This document shows, piece by piece, positions 43,201 to 56,138 of a stretch of DNA of 64,000 nucleotides. The position numbers and the translations under genes were made by a program. Each line of letters opens with the position of its first letter. Position 1 is the stretch's first letter. The notes beneath the pieces were generated by a model. That model ran no database searches, was not told the origin of the DNA, and saw only the letters and a program-made list of their open reading frames with translations. This stretch comes from Trichopria drosophilae (taxonomy: Eukaryota; Arthropoda; Insecta; Hymenoptera; Diapriidae): positions 126,451,001 through 126,515,000 of the forward strand of contig CM059584.1 in the NCBI GenBank assembly GCA_030407085.1, given 5' to 3'.

Positions 43201-44160
43201 CTTACAATTAAAATTACGTGTGCTCTTGATATATCGGTACGTTGTATACAAACGTTTGTCAAAATACATAAAAAATGTTCAACAGACTGGACAGTGTTGT
43301 ATATCAAAAATTCCATGATTTAAATCTTGATTGTTTAAAAGGGCATAAATAAAAAAAATTACTGCCTATTAATTAATTAAATAAATTTTATTAAAGGGTA
43401 TATTTATATTTATATAATTAAATAAGTTTAAAAGCAGGTTTATGAACTACCACGATTTTATTTCCTTCCACCTTAGTACAAGAGAGAGACCAAAAATTCT
43501 TTTTAAATATTAGAGTATTTCAAGCAAATCAGCCAACGGCTAACGCTTTTTATTATCTTATTTTTTTATTTTATATATATATTTTTTTTATTTATTATAA
43601 TTTCTCTTCTCGATTTTTCGCGGTTATGCGAAAATGGTTACATCTTCTGTTAGTTTCAGAGGGCGTCAAAACCTATATAAAAGCAATGATTTTCCTTAAA
43701 ATTTTGCTCTAATATTACATTTATTTGTGATATAAATATTTAAGAACAAATACTTAGTAACTACAAGACATTTGCTGTAGGGTTAAATGACTAAAATTAG
43801 ATTTTTTTATCATTGTTTTCGAATATCAAATGGACAGGTCTTTTTTCCACTTTGAGATGTTTGAAAGTCGGAGTATTTTATTACAGAAAAGTAATACTTT
43901 ATAATAATAATATGGGGTACTATTAACAACTAATATACTATCAAATAGTAAACATAATAATATTTAAATTCTTGTTATTAAAATTTTAACGATTTAAGAC
44001 TGAAAAACACGTATTATAATGAACTTATATTGTGTCTTGTTTCCAAATATCCATGGACATACCAAAGCAAAATACAAAATCAATGTTACAATTGTATATT
44101 ATGCACTAAATGGATCATTTCGTTTCGAGACACATTATATTTTCCTAGCAGAATTAATAA
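40264..44160. other. no gene recognised; decayed repeats near 41.5-41.9 kb
   Basis: About 40620-41080 is less AT-rich and appears unique. About 41500-41870 contains iterated TATATTTG / TACATTTGCCC motifs, AAATGGCGGTTCC near 41493, and the end ATACCGAGATTCTACTGTAC at 41844 shared with 32690. The remainder to 44160 is AT-rich without coding structure. Confidence 0.35.
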
Positions 44161-44162
44161 TA

Positions 44163-44275
44163 AATTATGTACCAAGGGCGCCATTATCGATCTTCGACGA
44201 TTGTGAAGTTTGTCGCGCAGTGAGGGTAACGATCACACTCGTCGAAGATCGATATTTCGCCCGTGACCAATAATG
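44163..44275 (-). repeat. CpG-rich palindromic module (C-type), inverted copy
   Basis: ATCGATCTTCGACGATTGTG and CACTCGTCGAAGATCGATAT form the stem. AAGGGCGCC at the left and GGGCGAAATA (reverse) at the right match modules at 35015 and 44393. Confidence 0.8.
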
Positions 44276-44279
44276 TATT

Positions 44280-44392
44280 TTTTAACACTCTGTGCGTAAA
44301 ACACGATTTTACGAACTAGGGCGAAATTTTCATGTACGTAAAATTGCGCTCTACTCCCGTCGTATTAAAAAATATTGTATGCAACATGAGCG
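44280..44392. repeat. module resembling D-type unit
   Basis: GCGTAAAACACGATTTTACG and AACTAGGGCGAAATTTT resemble GTAAAACTCGATTTCTCGGC and CTAGGGCGAAACC at 34935. It sits between two C-type modules. Confidence 0.55.
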
Positions 44393-44510
44393 AAATATCG
44401 ATCTCCGTCGATTGTGATTGTCACCCTCGCTCCGTTCGAGCGACAAACTTCACACTCGTCGAAGATCGATTATTGCGCCCTTGTTGCATAAAATACTATT
44501 TTGTCACACC
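44393..44510 (+). repeat. CpG-rich palindromic module (C-type)
   Basis: GAGCGAAATATCGATCTCCG, then TTCGAGCGACAAACTTCACA and CTCGTCGAAGATCGATTATT, bounded at the right by AAAATACTATTTT. Confidence 0.8.
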
Positions 44511-44695
44511 TGCACAAATCTGCCACCTTTCCGTGCAGGTTAAGGGAAAGGACCATTTATGGCCGAGGACGCAACTGCGCATGCGCACGGGCGTTTTTCA
44601 ATTTTTACAGCTCGCTCTTCTCATTACAACCAGCCACTCGTTACCGCCGGCCAGTAAGGTGGCATTTTTGCCGACAGGTGTGACAAAAAGTATCG
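44509..44695. repeat. hairpin module with TGTCACACCTG ends
   Basis: ACTATTTTGTCACACCTGCA with TCTGCCACCTT is mirrored by AAGGTGGCATTTTTGCCG and ACAGGTGTGACAAAAAGTAT. The core is CpG-rich (GCGCATGCGCACGGGCG). A 156-codon open frame (44332-44802) crosses these modules and is not considered a gene. Confidence 0.75.
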
Positions 44696-44925
44696 TGTGT
44701 ACCACGGACGGAAATGCATTACACGCTCGGGCGATGCTGAATCCTACGACTCGAGCTGCAGTATCGCCTGCGCCGCGCCGTATACATACCTTTCCGCCCT
44801 AGATACACAATATACTATTTTGATTCGATTGTCGTAGGACTCTTTAATTCGCGGCCCAAGGTTTTGCCCTAGGCCAAGAAATCGCGTTTTACCGCCGGAG
44901 GGTAGAAAATTATATTATCCGCCCG
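44696..44925 (-). repeat. CpG-rich segment and inverted D-type module
   Basis: 44826-44918 is the reverse complement of 34912-35000 (CGATTTCTTGGCCTAGGGC type core). It is preceded by CCCTAGATACACAATATACTATTTT-like boundary sequence (ACAATATACTATTTTGATTC). Confidence 0.65.
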
Positions 44926-45789
44926 TTTACTTGACTTCTTTTCTCTTGGGAAAATAATGTAACTTACTTGACCGCCTATAATACGTAAACAAGTCGTAAT
45001 GTATGCAGTGACGAGTATGCCACAATGTCGTGCTTGTGTCATATAAAAATCATAATTTTCTCAATATGATTTACATGTGACCTATATATTTCCTTCCCTA
45101 TGTTTAGTCAGATACAGGTATTTTCCAATTATGATCCATATTAAAAAATGTTGAATGAAAAAAAATTACACATTTCAGATTTCGAACTCGCTAATTACGA
45201 TTCTGGGGTTAGTTTGTCGAAATACAAGATGGCGGATACAATATGGCAGGCAAACATTTCAAAAATAACTCTATTTGGATTCAATTTGTTACTTTAGGGT
45301 TTGTTGGGTCGGTACAACGATTTCGAATCAAACTTCGAATTCGGTAAAAATTCTTGACAGTTTTCTTAAAAATTCATTTATTCGAAAAAATTTATATATA
45401 ATGTAGTTGTTAATAACGAATATGTTACTAGCAATTTAATGGAGTAAAATATTTTTTTATTGATTATTAGAATCTATGTAAGAAACACACAAAGATATAA
45501 GTAAACTTGCTCTTAAAAGTTATTAGTAAAGTAACAAAACGTTAAAAAATGTTGGTCGGACGACGTTATCTCCTCACAGTGACGCAAAGGGTTAAAATAG
45601 CAATAGAGTAAAGTGTAACAACTGCAAGCAATTATTCAAATTAATTTATTGCACACATACTTTGTCACCTCGATTAAGGTAGGTACACCCTCTGATATAG
45701 TATGTTTGGGAAAAATATTTGATAATGTTTTTAATTTTTTAAATTAATGCCTTTGTTTAATGAATAAAGTATTATTGTTCCTGAAAAAA
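44926..45789. other. no gene; one decayed ATGGCGG unit
   Basis: About 45175-45350 carries CAAGATGGCGGATACAATAT and the TACGATTCTG / CGAATCAAACTTCGAATTCG motifs of the dispersed ATGGCGG repeats. The rest is AT-rich without recognisable content. Confidence 0.5.
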
Positions 45790-46062
45790 TAATTGTCTCA
45801 AACTTTCTTCTTATCGCCAGTTAAACATTTTTTTAAAAATTAATGGATTTTAACGAATGGCATCTAATTGTTTCGAAAAAAAGATTCTATACAACATTAC
45901 TGAAAGAATTTTTCACATTGTTTACCTGATCACTAAACTTATTCAGAAATTCTGAAAAATAATAATTTTTTTTAATAATTTCATTTAATGTAATTTGTTA
46001 AAATCCATTCATTTTAAAAATTTCTTAACTGGCGGAAAGAAGAAAATTTGATTCTTTAATAA
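45790..46062. repeat. inverted repeat, ~60-bp arms
   Basis: TTTCTTCTTATCGCCAGTTA, AACATTTTTTTAAAAATTAA and TGGATTTTAAC at the left are mirrored by GTTAAAATCCATTCATTTTA, AAAATTTCTTAACTGGCGG and AAAGAAGAAA at the right. The spacer is about 150 bases. Probably an old MITE. Confidence 0.7.
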
Positions 46063-49000
46063 AAGTTGTTTAATAAATTATTTTTGCAGATTACAATTTT
46101 TTTATAACAGCAATGATTTCTCTCATCCACAACGTGTTACTTTCCTCTCGCCTCTATTTTCCGTGGATGCCGACACAAACGTTGAATTTAATCAAAAGTA
46201 TTGCATATTATTTAATGATACACTAACGCCACTTAAATTTTTATGATGTAAGAAAACTTCAAACTTTTGTTTGATGTACACAATAGATATTTCTTACAGT
46301 GTAGTACGAGTATATATGTCTGTCCCACTCATAAAAGTCTCGATTGAATCGTTATTGATGTTTATATCAATCATATCCTATATTTTGCACGTAAATAGGA
46401 AAATTTATTAATAATTTTTTTTAATCGAAAGTTTAAAACATACTGCCGTTTACTGTGTTATACTCGTTAAATTGGAATTATACGGATTTATAGGAGATAC
46501 CTGCAGGCTACTAAATCTGAGATGTTACCTTATAATATTACGGAGGTAGTCAAAATATAAACTTGCCTATCGGTAATTGAAACGATGTCTATATTTTCCT
46601 CAAAATATTGATGTTATAAATATTATTAAATATTCGATTATATTGTATCTTGACCTGTAAAGTAAAAATATCTTTCAGAAAATGTAAATTTTAAATAGGA
46701 GAAAGATTACTTTCAAAACTCCAAAGTACAAATCGAAAGACAGCATATGAAAATTCAATTAATATTTTCTTGAACATATAATATAATTTTATTTACTCTT
46801 AATTACATAGGCCAGTGCGAAAATTTGAGTTCGTAAAATATCCCAGAAGCGTATTTCCTTCGTTGTTATTACTTTTCTTTATTACAGAGATCAAAAGCAA
46901 AGAAAAGAACTGTTTCTTTCCTTTCATAAGACTCTTATATACGAAGTTTTGAAAGTTTCAAGGATGATTTCCGTCTGTGTCATTACAATGTGTTATTAAA
47001 GAAAACAATAACTTTTGATTACATAGGACATTTTTTTCGATATGAACTTTTTTGTAAGATAATAACAGTAAATATTTGCTAATTTACTTATTATATTTAT
47101 CCATGTACTATCGGATGTTTTGAAGACCTACTTCATAATATGCATTTTAGTTACAAGGAAACCCTTTTGAGTTTCATTGAGTTTACTGATCTCAAAAGTT
47201 ATTTTCAACTATGGAGAATGGATGTGATTCAACATTTTCCGCCTGTCATATTGGATCCACCAGCTTGAACTTAATAGAACTGATTTGTTAATCAGTGATG
47301 GAAAAAAACATTTCAAACCCAATTTCACGACAGTCATTTACAACTTAAAATAATCGGACCTGTTGCCCCAAAATTTGCATCGTTTATTTATACCCTCAAA
47401 ATGGCGACTGGATCAATATGGAATACATGTCTAATATTTTTTATGTAGGAAAATTGAAATATGTCAGTTTTCTAGTGTTATATGTAAGGATCAATGTTTG
47501 TGGTTTATTTGTTTGGATAAAAACATAAAAAGACTCTTAAAGCGAATCACGCATACTGTATAAGTGAAAAACATACTCTGAAGACAAAAACTAGCTTCCT
47601 GAAAAATTTTAATTATTTATATGTAAAGAAAATAAATCATATTTACTTTGAAAATAAAAAATGATAATTATGCGTAGTATTAAAATTTCTAGTCACTCAG
47701 TTCAATGCATATTTTTTATTTTAAATTATAATACTGTCAATGAAGCTGAGAAGACATAGTGCGCTAACTTTTACAAATTCTGCTAGTAAGATAATGAATA
47801 TTAAATACGGACGAAACTGCAGAAGATATGAAAATGAGGAATTTTCTTCAACTCGAATGAAAAATTTTCTGTCGTGGCGAGAAATATGACAACGCTTAGA
47901 GTTGTATTTGTCTGGCATGGTCTCGTGTACTCCTTTTTCTCGGCTCTTGTAAATTAATAGTTCTTGAATTCCTCTCTTTACAGTCCATCTTATCCTCTGG
48001 AGAGGAAAATGGAGACATTGCAAGGACCCACGAATGTTTATATTTGCATGTCCTAGTCTTTCAGAAACACTAAAGTGCCCTGCCTACATAGAAGATGAAC
48101 TCGTTTTCTCATTTCTTTTTAGTATGTAGAAACGTATAAAAGTGACGGAGTATCATTATTATATTCGGTACTGCGTGATATTTTTTACTTTAAAATATAA
48201 CCTACAATTTTCTATTTTCACATTGTCTACTAAACATTATTGTCTCTCCAGAAAATTTGAGGTCCTACTCGAAACTGCAGAGACCCATTAATACACTTCA
48301 CTGAATATTTTATTTGAACTACATTTACAATGAATATTATTCACTATTCTAAATAAATAGCATAACTCATGTTTGAGTACGTACGAGTTCTAACGACGTT
48401 TCGAGAAGGTGATCAGGTCGATCTTGTAGTAAAATTTCAAATTCATTTTATAGTCAAAGTAATTTCTTAAAACAAAAACAGTATTATCACAGAGCACTAA
48501 TAAGGTCTCAATAAAATCATTTCCCTTTATCGTGCTTGTTATTGGTGAATTCCTTTGCCTATAATGTAACTTCAAAATTCGAATAAATGATTTTATAAGG
48601 TTCCCATTTATAAAAAATTGTATTAGGTATCTTCATGAACTTATTGAGTTACTTAGATCAAGTTACATAATAAGAAATAATATTCAAAACGATGTGTTTT
48701 GGTGGAGTGAATGAATAGTTGAAATACTTCATCTTAATTAAATCAAGCCTGACGAAATATTTCAAATTCATATGTAGCATCTACATTACTATCAAATAGT
48801 AAAACATGAAAGACATGAACCCACCACTAAATCGAATAGGTACACATTAATTTCCTTGTAATTCACTTTAGTACCGGAATAGTACACGCGAAATCGATGA
48901 CATTCAATATTTATACCAAACTTCCTCCGGACTTCACAGGTAACCTATTTATTTGCACTGGCTAGATATCTAGATGTTTAAACAAGGCAATGCTGAAACT

Positions 49001-50469
49001 CGTAAAAATGCTAAATTCGTAACTTATTGTTAGTGTGATATTTCACAGAAGGCTTGCTGATAAATTCGCGGTACCAACGCAAAAAGGAGTCGTTATTTGT
49101 AGTTAGACAAAATGACACTAATGTAGTATTTTATTAAATATCCAAAACATATCGAAAATATAAATCGAAAATATAAATTCCAATGAATACTGATACATTT
49201 TTATTTTATTTTTATACATAAGATAGTTACTGATTATCGTTTGCTCTTGCTTGTAATAGCTAAAGTTCTATAATAAAAAGATATGTTTTTATACTGATAG
49301 TGTTTTGTCTCAGTCAGACTTAGGTGATTGGAGTCCCATATTACAAATGTACGTGAAATTCAATGCAACACACTCAATGTTACTAACCGAAATTTGAAAA
49401 GTTGCTTTCCTGAAATGAAATTCAGTGCTCAATTGTCTACTGCTATACACAATTTATTGATCAACTGAGGTCGAGTTTATAACCAAAAATTCTACAAACC
49501 TCGTCAGTAATGAGATTTAAGTGAATCCGAAGACATTAAATGTCATTTCCGCTATACTGGATTTATTAAATTTGAATGTTGAAAATCAGAAATCTGATTC
49601 ATAACACAACCCCACTACAAGAAATTTTGTTATTGTTTGGCAAACTAAACTAATCAGTTTTAGGTCGCGGAATCCGAATCCGATATCAGAATTCACAAGC
49701 TGGTTAATTTTTTCTTGATAACCTAAAAAAACTTTTTCCGTACATTTTGTGAGATACTGGAACGACGTGAGTGAATTTTGGCATTGTGACCGTAGATTAA
49801 GACATAGAAAATTTATAATCCAATTTATAATCCAATATAGTAGATTTGTCAAATTCAAATTGTCTGATCCAACATGACGAACAAAAAATGTGGGAAAATT
49901 GATCTTATTCGCTTGAAATTTGGTAACTTGGGTTTACGTCGCTAACTGCAAATCTTATGTCAGCATTTAAAAATGAACAAAGGAGAACCCAACATAACGC
50001 AACAATATTTTTTTATTTCATCTAAATTTCTGCACCTTCTAAATCTGCGTTTTCGAAATTTGTAACAATGAAGGCGTTTATTAGTGATTTCAATAGTGAC
50101 AAAATAAATCACTGAGTCCATGTGATTCATAATAAAAGAATTATCGTTTATTAAATTTAAACGAAATATTTTTACAGAGCAGAAGCAAAAATGTTCTTGT
50201 ATTGCGTACATCTGAGTTTAGTCAAAATATGCGCACAATAATAAGCAACGAACATTAGCGGAAACGGAAATTCAACCACACTGATAGCGTTCTCAAGTAC
50301 GATAAACAAAGTTCGCGACACTAATTGTGAATGATCGATAATTATAGCAGTTACATAGTTTAAAGCTTCAGTATTACAAGTGTGCGCAATACGTGGATCT
50401 GTATGAAACTTTGGGGTGGTATTTTAAAAGTTTCATAAAATTTTAATAAAGTTGATACATAAAAAAATG
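46063..50469. other. no gene recognised; decayed ATGGCGG units at 47.2-47.5 and 49.5-49.9 kb
   Basis: Open frames up to 100 codons show no domains. CATATTGGATCCACC near 47250, AAAATGGCGACTGGATCAAT near 47399 and GATCCAACATGACGAAC near 49866 are remnants of the dispersed unit. No RNA gene was recognised. Confidence 0.4.
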
Positions 50470-51047
50470 TAGGGGCAGAGCTCCGGTTGTGGGCATCCTT
50501 TTGTTTTTAACGAATAATTTTTAAAAACATTCATATTATGCAGACATATGTTTATCACTGGAAAGCTAGATACCTTAACTAACTCCTGTAAAAGCGTTAA
50601 ATTGATTCCTTGTGATAGAAAAATTTTATCATTCATTTAATGAAGTGACTATTTTTGACACAAAAATATTTGTACCCGATTGTGGGCACCCTTGAAAATT
50701 CTGGTAAAACTTGAAAAAAAGGAAGGAAAGGCACCACAAATAATAAGAAAATAAAAAGTGATTTACTTTAAATCCTCCGCTGACAAAAAGAACATACGTT
50801 TTGACATTAGTCGTTCACTAATCTTCAAAATCAGAATCACAATTCTTGCATGTTCAGCGCACTTTAAATGCACCAGACAACCACATTCATTGCATTTAAT
50901 TCATTGACAAGTAATAAAAGAACGTTAGGTCAATATAAAAAAACGATATTGCTATGTTTCTGAACCAAACACGCATTACATGAGTGAAAACAAGGGTGTC
51001 CACAACCGGTTACATGAAGGTGCCCATAACCGGGAATGGCAGTGTTT
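50470..51047. mobile_element. TAGGGG-ended element with repeated CGGTTGTGGGCA motif
   Basis: Starts TAGGGGCAGAGCTCCGGTTG, then TGGGCATCC. A second copy CGATTGTGGGCACCCTT lies near 50675. Reverse-orientation copies lie near 50991 (AAGGGTGTCCACAACCG) and 51020 (GGTGCCCATAACCGG). So the terminal motif is present twice at each side. The expected terminal CCCCTA at the right has decayed. Confidence 0.6.
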
Positions 51048-51161
51048 ATTTAAAACGCCAATAAATTATGTGATCTAAAATTTGTTGTTAAAAGCGAAAT
51101 CAAATCACAAAATATAATGATCACATTGTACGAAAAATTAAATACTTACCACTTCGAAATA

Positions 51162-52115
51162 ATAGAAAAAGGCATCTTAACCTATGAAGTCCTGAATGTC
51201 GTCAAATCTCTACGCATTTTCATCTATTTTTTTGTACGCTACCTGGGCCAAAAAAAAATTTGTAGAGATGATATCCGATGTAACACTTCATGCTCTTTCA
51301 TAATGTCACCTCAGAATTTATCTAAAACCAATACTTAAAAAGTTATAAGTAATTTATTGCCAAAAAATTTCATTTTTCGTCTAAGAAAATGTTTAGATCT
51401 AAAATTTCTACATTTTATCGGTAATATGCATATACCATACCATATAAAAAGCGTTTTCGAGCCGTAAACTTCAAGATATGTATGGTCCGGGATACAAAAT
51501 TAAATATGGCGGTTCTCAAAATGGATTTCGAGATGAATCTTTTTTTTAAGAGAATTTTTCGTGCATTTTTTTAATTTTTCAACAAATTTTTCAAAAATGC
51601 CACCAAAAAATTTGAAAAAATTCCACTGTATTCCTTGATGAATTCTAAGAACTTTTCATTCGTCTCATTTTTTTGTAATAAGTTCATCACTTTTCAGTGA
51701 ATGCGCCTTGAAGATTTTCAATTAAAAATTTAATTTCGGACACCATTTTGAGAACCAGCGTATTTAATTTTTTATTCCGAACCATATATATCTTCATGTT
51801 TAAGGCTCGAAAACGCTTTTCTGTATATGGTACCGGATACGTATATATTACCGATATCATATAATAATTTTAAATCTAACAATTTTTTTTATTAAAAAAA
51901 ATGGATTTTTTTGCAATAAAGTACTTATAACTATTTAAGCATTGATTTTAGACAAATTCTGAGGACATGTTATGAAAGATCACTCAATTTTTTTACATTA
52001 GATATCATGTATCTAAATTTTTTGGCCCAGGTAGCGTACAAAAAAGATTAGATGAAAATGCGTAGAGATGTGACGACATTCAGGACTTCATAGGTTAAGA
52101 TGCCTTTTTCTATTT
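51162..52115. mobile_element. 0.95-kb foldback, AATAGAAAAAGGCATCTTAA ends
   Basis: The left arm from 51162 (AATAGAAAAAGGCATCTTAA, CCTATGAAGTCCTGAATGTC) is mirrored by the right arm ending at 52115 (GACATTCAGGACTTCATAGG, TTAAGATGCCTTTTTCTATT). Pairing runs about 370 bases inward and includes GCGTTTTCGAGCC / GGCTCGAAAACGC and GGCGGTTCTCAAAATGG / CCATTTTGAGAACC. The open frame 51117-51338 lies in the left arm and is not a gene. Confidence 0.85.
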
Positions 52116-54040
52116 TCAATCATTTTGTGTTTTGGATATTAAACATCAGAATAGCGAAATGCGATACCAGAAACTCTTTACAAGGAAGGAACATCTTTTA
52201 GACTTATTTGTTTGAATTTCATGTATACTAAGGACAATGAATGCTGAGGGGTACAACTCACACATCATTCTTTTAATCAACAGTAATATATTTTATGCAA
52301 CTCCAACAACCTCATTTTAAAATTATGTTTTAATTAATGAAACACCTTTCATGTAAAATATAAGAAATTTTGTTTCTATATAAACAATGTTTGCTATAAA
52401 TAAAATAATAAATTATGTAAGAAATTATTTAAATATCCATACTCAAATTTATGGTTTCGCATCTGAAAAAGACCTTCTTTGTCGTTAGTAAAGGAGAAAT
52501 CACAGAAAACATAAAGACAAATGGAGGAATAACCTGCCACGCAATAATGACTATAATAATAAAAAGTGCTTGGGGAAAAAAGACGAAAGTATTGGTGTAA
52601 ATCAGGGTAGAGGAAAATGGCGAAACATGTAAAGAAGCAAGGGATTTGGACGGAAATGAATTAGCGCATGCAAATTACGCGGAACTGCATAACTCACACT
52701 TAAACAGCAGTACCGAGGTAGTTTCTACTCACAAGACATTCCCAGCAAGGTGTTTTCCCTACAAATAGATTTCGTTCCGTACCTTAGGCCGAATCCCATT
52801 ATCCGCCAACTAGCTTAAGTTATATTTCATGATGTAATGATAACAAATGTCAGAAACGATATATTTCTGTTTATTATAAATGGCATTTCAAAAAATCAAA
52901 TAGTAGAATTCAGAAATAATAAATATTCCATATTTGTAAAAATTATTAATATAAAATTCTTAAGTATAAATTTTGAATACCGTCATTATTTTCATTATTT
53001 ATTACTTCTAGATCTTTACTTCGATTGATGTACTCCTGGAACCATGTAGTCGCACGCGGATAAAAATATGGAATACTTTTTACTTTTGGATTTCGTTAAA
53101 GCGTTTAAAATGTTGTTAATTGAACTTTCAATCAGCCAAGCGAACCAGATGCAGTTGTATAAAAAGTATTAAACATTTAGTTAACTCATTGTACATTAGC
53201 TTAATTTCATATAATATTATTTTTTCACTTTTCCATTTAATGTACAAATAATAAAAAGCGTCGGATGTAGATAGGTCCTTTGTAGAGGATATATATTCTT
53301 AGGTCCACGGTACCGGATGAAGCAAGAAGATCCAGGTACAAAATAAAAAGTAAATAATAAAACTACAACCTGTAAAAGTTTAAAATAAATATCTGCCTTT
53401 TTCGATTTTAACACTAGATTTTTGGTCGTTGAAAACGAATCCGTTGTTCGATTTGACACAACGTAAAGCTTCTATTATATTTGATCCGAAAAATATTCAA
53501 AAATATCCTTTTTGGCAATTTAAGTTTTGAATTTGTGAAAAATCTGAAGCCATGCGTTAAATTGTCCTCCACTTGTGATTCAAGTTGTGTAAGAAAAGGG
53601 GCGGTCTTGTGTTATTTTTTTCTAGAAGTACAAGTGATTAATTACACAAGACCACAAAACACCTTTTTAGGGGAGACAACTTGAATCAGAGGTACTGGAT
53701 CTTATAGATTGTTGGTCGCAGAAAATGAATTAGTTGTCCTATTTGTTACTAACCGCAAATTGCCAAAATGAAAACTTTTGACTATTTTTTGGGTGATATA
53801 TCTTGAAATCCTGACGTGAGTCAATTTGGGTAACAAATTCGTTGTCAGCGGCCAAAAACTACCTGTGATTCACGTTATCTCGCAAAAAAAATGTTGTGGT
53901 CCTGCGTTATTATTTCGGAATTTTAATTAATGCTTTTCATAATAGTGAACAAACATTTCATTAAATTTCAGAGAAGGATCGAAATCCCAATTTTTTGGCG
54001 AATTCGTCATAGAGATATCGGTAAATTGACAGAAGTTATG
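52116..54040. other. no gene recognised; decayed repeats 53.4-53.9 kb
   Basis: Three diverged units of TTGGTCG.TGAAAACGAATCC type (53420, 53712, 53855), related to the 5' half of the ATGGCGG repeats. A loose hairpin at 53570-53692 (GATTCAAGTTGTGT against ACAACTTGAATC) lies among them. Confidence 0.45.
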
Positions 54041-54875
54041 TACACTGTAAAAAATGGAAATGTAAATTTACAACTTGCAGAGTTGGACACAATATTGCCC
54101 ATGCTACAAGTAGGACTTTTACGCAATATTATTGTAAATTTAGATAGGCACTGTGAATATTACTTTTTTACCTTTGTAAATGTCAACTTGTAATTGTAAA
54201 TTTACAATTGAAAATGGATTTTACAAGTTACAGTAATATTATGAATTACAGTAATTAATGAATAGTAAATTTACAACAAAATATAGGAAAAATTTTAGGT
54301 TATGAACTAAAGCCCAATAGCCTTATGCGGGCAGGTGATTTGAACTCTACATTATGTGGTAAAATTTATGCACGTAATCCTGAACCAATTGTAGTGGCTT
54401 GTAATAATAATTTGTTATTTCAATAATTTATGAATTTAGATTTTATGATTTAATGTTTTCTTTCAACAAAAGTTTTATCGACAAAAGATTATAGCTCTTA
54501 AAACCTCAAAAATATTAAAATACATCCCATAATGAATTTTACAATATATTCCTCTGTTTTACGTTTAAAAACAAAATAAAACTAAAATATGTGGAATTTT
54601 AATGTAAAAATTAATTTTACTGCACCAATGGTTTTTCCCCTCATATTGTAAATTTACCATGTACAGAATGGGCTTGATTTTTACCCACTTATAGCGTCGG
54701 AAAAACGCGTCGCGTTGTAAATTTACCACCTTCAGTGTAGGGAATTTACAAATCGTTCTGAAATTCCTAACCTCCCGCAGGAAATGTACAACTTTTAACG
54801 TGGGAATATCACCATATTTTTAGGCATGAAAATCACAACAAAATTGTAAATTTCATTTACATTTTTTACAGTGTA
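54041..54875. mobile_element. 835-bp TIR element with iterated GTAAATTTACAA
   Basis: Ends TACACTGTAAAAAATGGAAA (left) and reverse TACACTGTAAAAAATGTAAA (right), continuing ATGTAAATTTACAA / TGAAATTTACAA. The self-complementary GTAAATTTAC or variants recur about ten times inside, in clusters near both ends. No coding: the open frame 53930-54193 merely overlaps the left end. Confidence 0.85.
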
Positions 54876-55390
54876 CACACGCCTTTGAAATTATATTATC
54901 TGGCTCAGTCTATCTAAACTGAGAGAAAAATTACTGTTATCTATTTAGACAATATTCCCCTTAAGAAGTTATGGACCCCATTATGTAAATGTTATGAAAT
55001 TATCAATCAATTGATATGAAATTATCAATGAACTCTTCAAATGTAATTTAATTAATCCAGGTTTGGATTTTTAAACACCAAAAATAGTAGTTTGGAATTA
55101 GTGGACAGGTAATTCACAATGCCATCGAAATAGCTGAAATTGATGTACTTTCAGATTTTATAAGTTGTTAATTACAAATCGCAAATTGGATGATGATATC
55201 ATAAAGTGATCATTCTGAATGACGAGAAAAACAAATTCTTAAAGAGAAATACAAGCTTCAGACAATATTAACCTAAAAAATATACCATTAATATATTTTG
55301 AGAAAAAGCATCATTTTGTAATATTGTACTAATTCATGAACGTTATTTTCATGAAATTGTATGTTTGAAATTACTGTATAATAAATTGAT
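54876..55390. other. no gene recognised
   Basis: AT-rich. CTGAGAGAAAAATTACTG near 54919 resembles a CACTGAG-type terminus, but no partner was found. Confidence 0.4.
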
Positions 55391-56138
55391 GTTAATAATA
55401 AATTAGATTTTTACTTATATTTTTCTTAAGGCCTATTTATAATTATGGACTTTTTTTAGTAGTGGTGGACTTGTTGCAACATTCCTTGCAATGGATTAGA
55501 CGATTCCGTATTTATAATCAAAGAGCAGTAATTGCAGGGTATCACTATTTGGATCATTATAAATTATTTCTTTAAAATATGGAGTTATTCTTTATTAATG
55601 CTCTCTGATTTCTGCAACTTTTAAACAAGAATATAAGCAGGCTCGTTAAAAAAATGAAAGGATAATATGCTCGGAATAACATTTCACACGTATGCAGCAC
55701 AATATTTTATCCCGCATATAAAATTAAATAACGTCATTAAAACTATTAGAGATGATAATTTCTAAAAATATATTCTAAATGTTAGGAAATGAGAATTGTT
55801 TAGAGTAGAAAATTAACTAATACTAAAGAATGAGTAAAGAAGTTCATCAACGATATGCTCTATTTTCATTCCAAAATATTTGAAGAAATAAGGAGGAACA
55901 CCAAATATTCAGCAAAATATTCCATAAGCGATAATAAAACATACTTTGTCAAGCAAAAAAGAGTTTATTAAACTAATATGTGTTTTATTATAATATTTCA
56001 ACGTTACACCTTTCGACACCAATTCCTTGTTTGCTTCACAAATTAGTATTTTTTATTGTCGTTTATGGAACATTTTGCTCCTCATTACAATAAACATTAC
56101 GAAAAATATAAGTAAAATCTAATTTATTATTAATATTA
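55391..56138. repeat. possible degenerate TIR element
   Basis: TTAATAATAAATTAGATTTT followed by TACTTATATTTTT near 55392 is the near complement of AAAAATATAAGTAAAATCTA followed by ATTTATTATTAA near 56104. Arms about 33 bases, interior AT-rich. In such AT-rich DNA this could be partly chance, although 33 bases is long. Confidence 0.5.

Noticed and set aside
44332..44802. 156-codon open frame, one of the longest in the window
   Set aside because: It runs through several CpG-rich palindromic modules that are repeated elsewhere in other frames; GC content alone lengthens open frames there.
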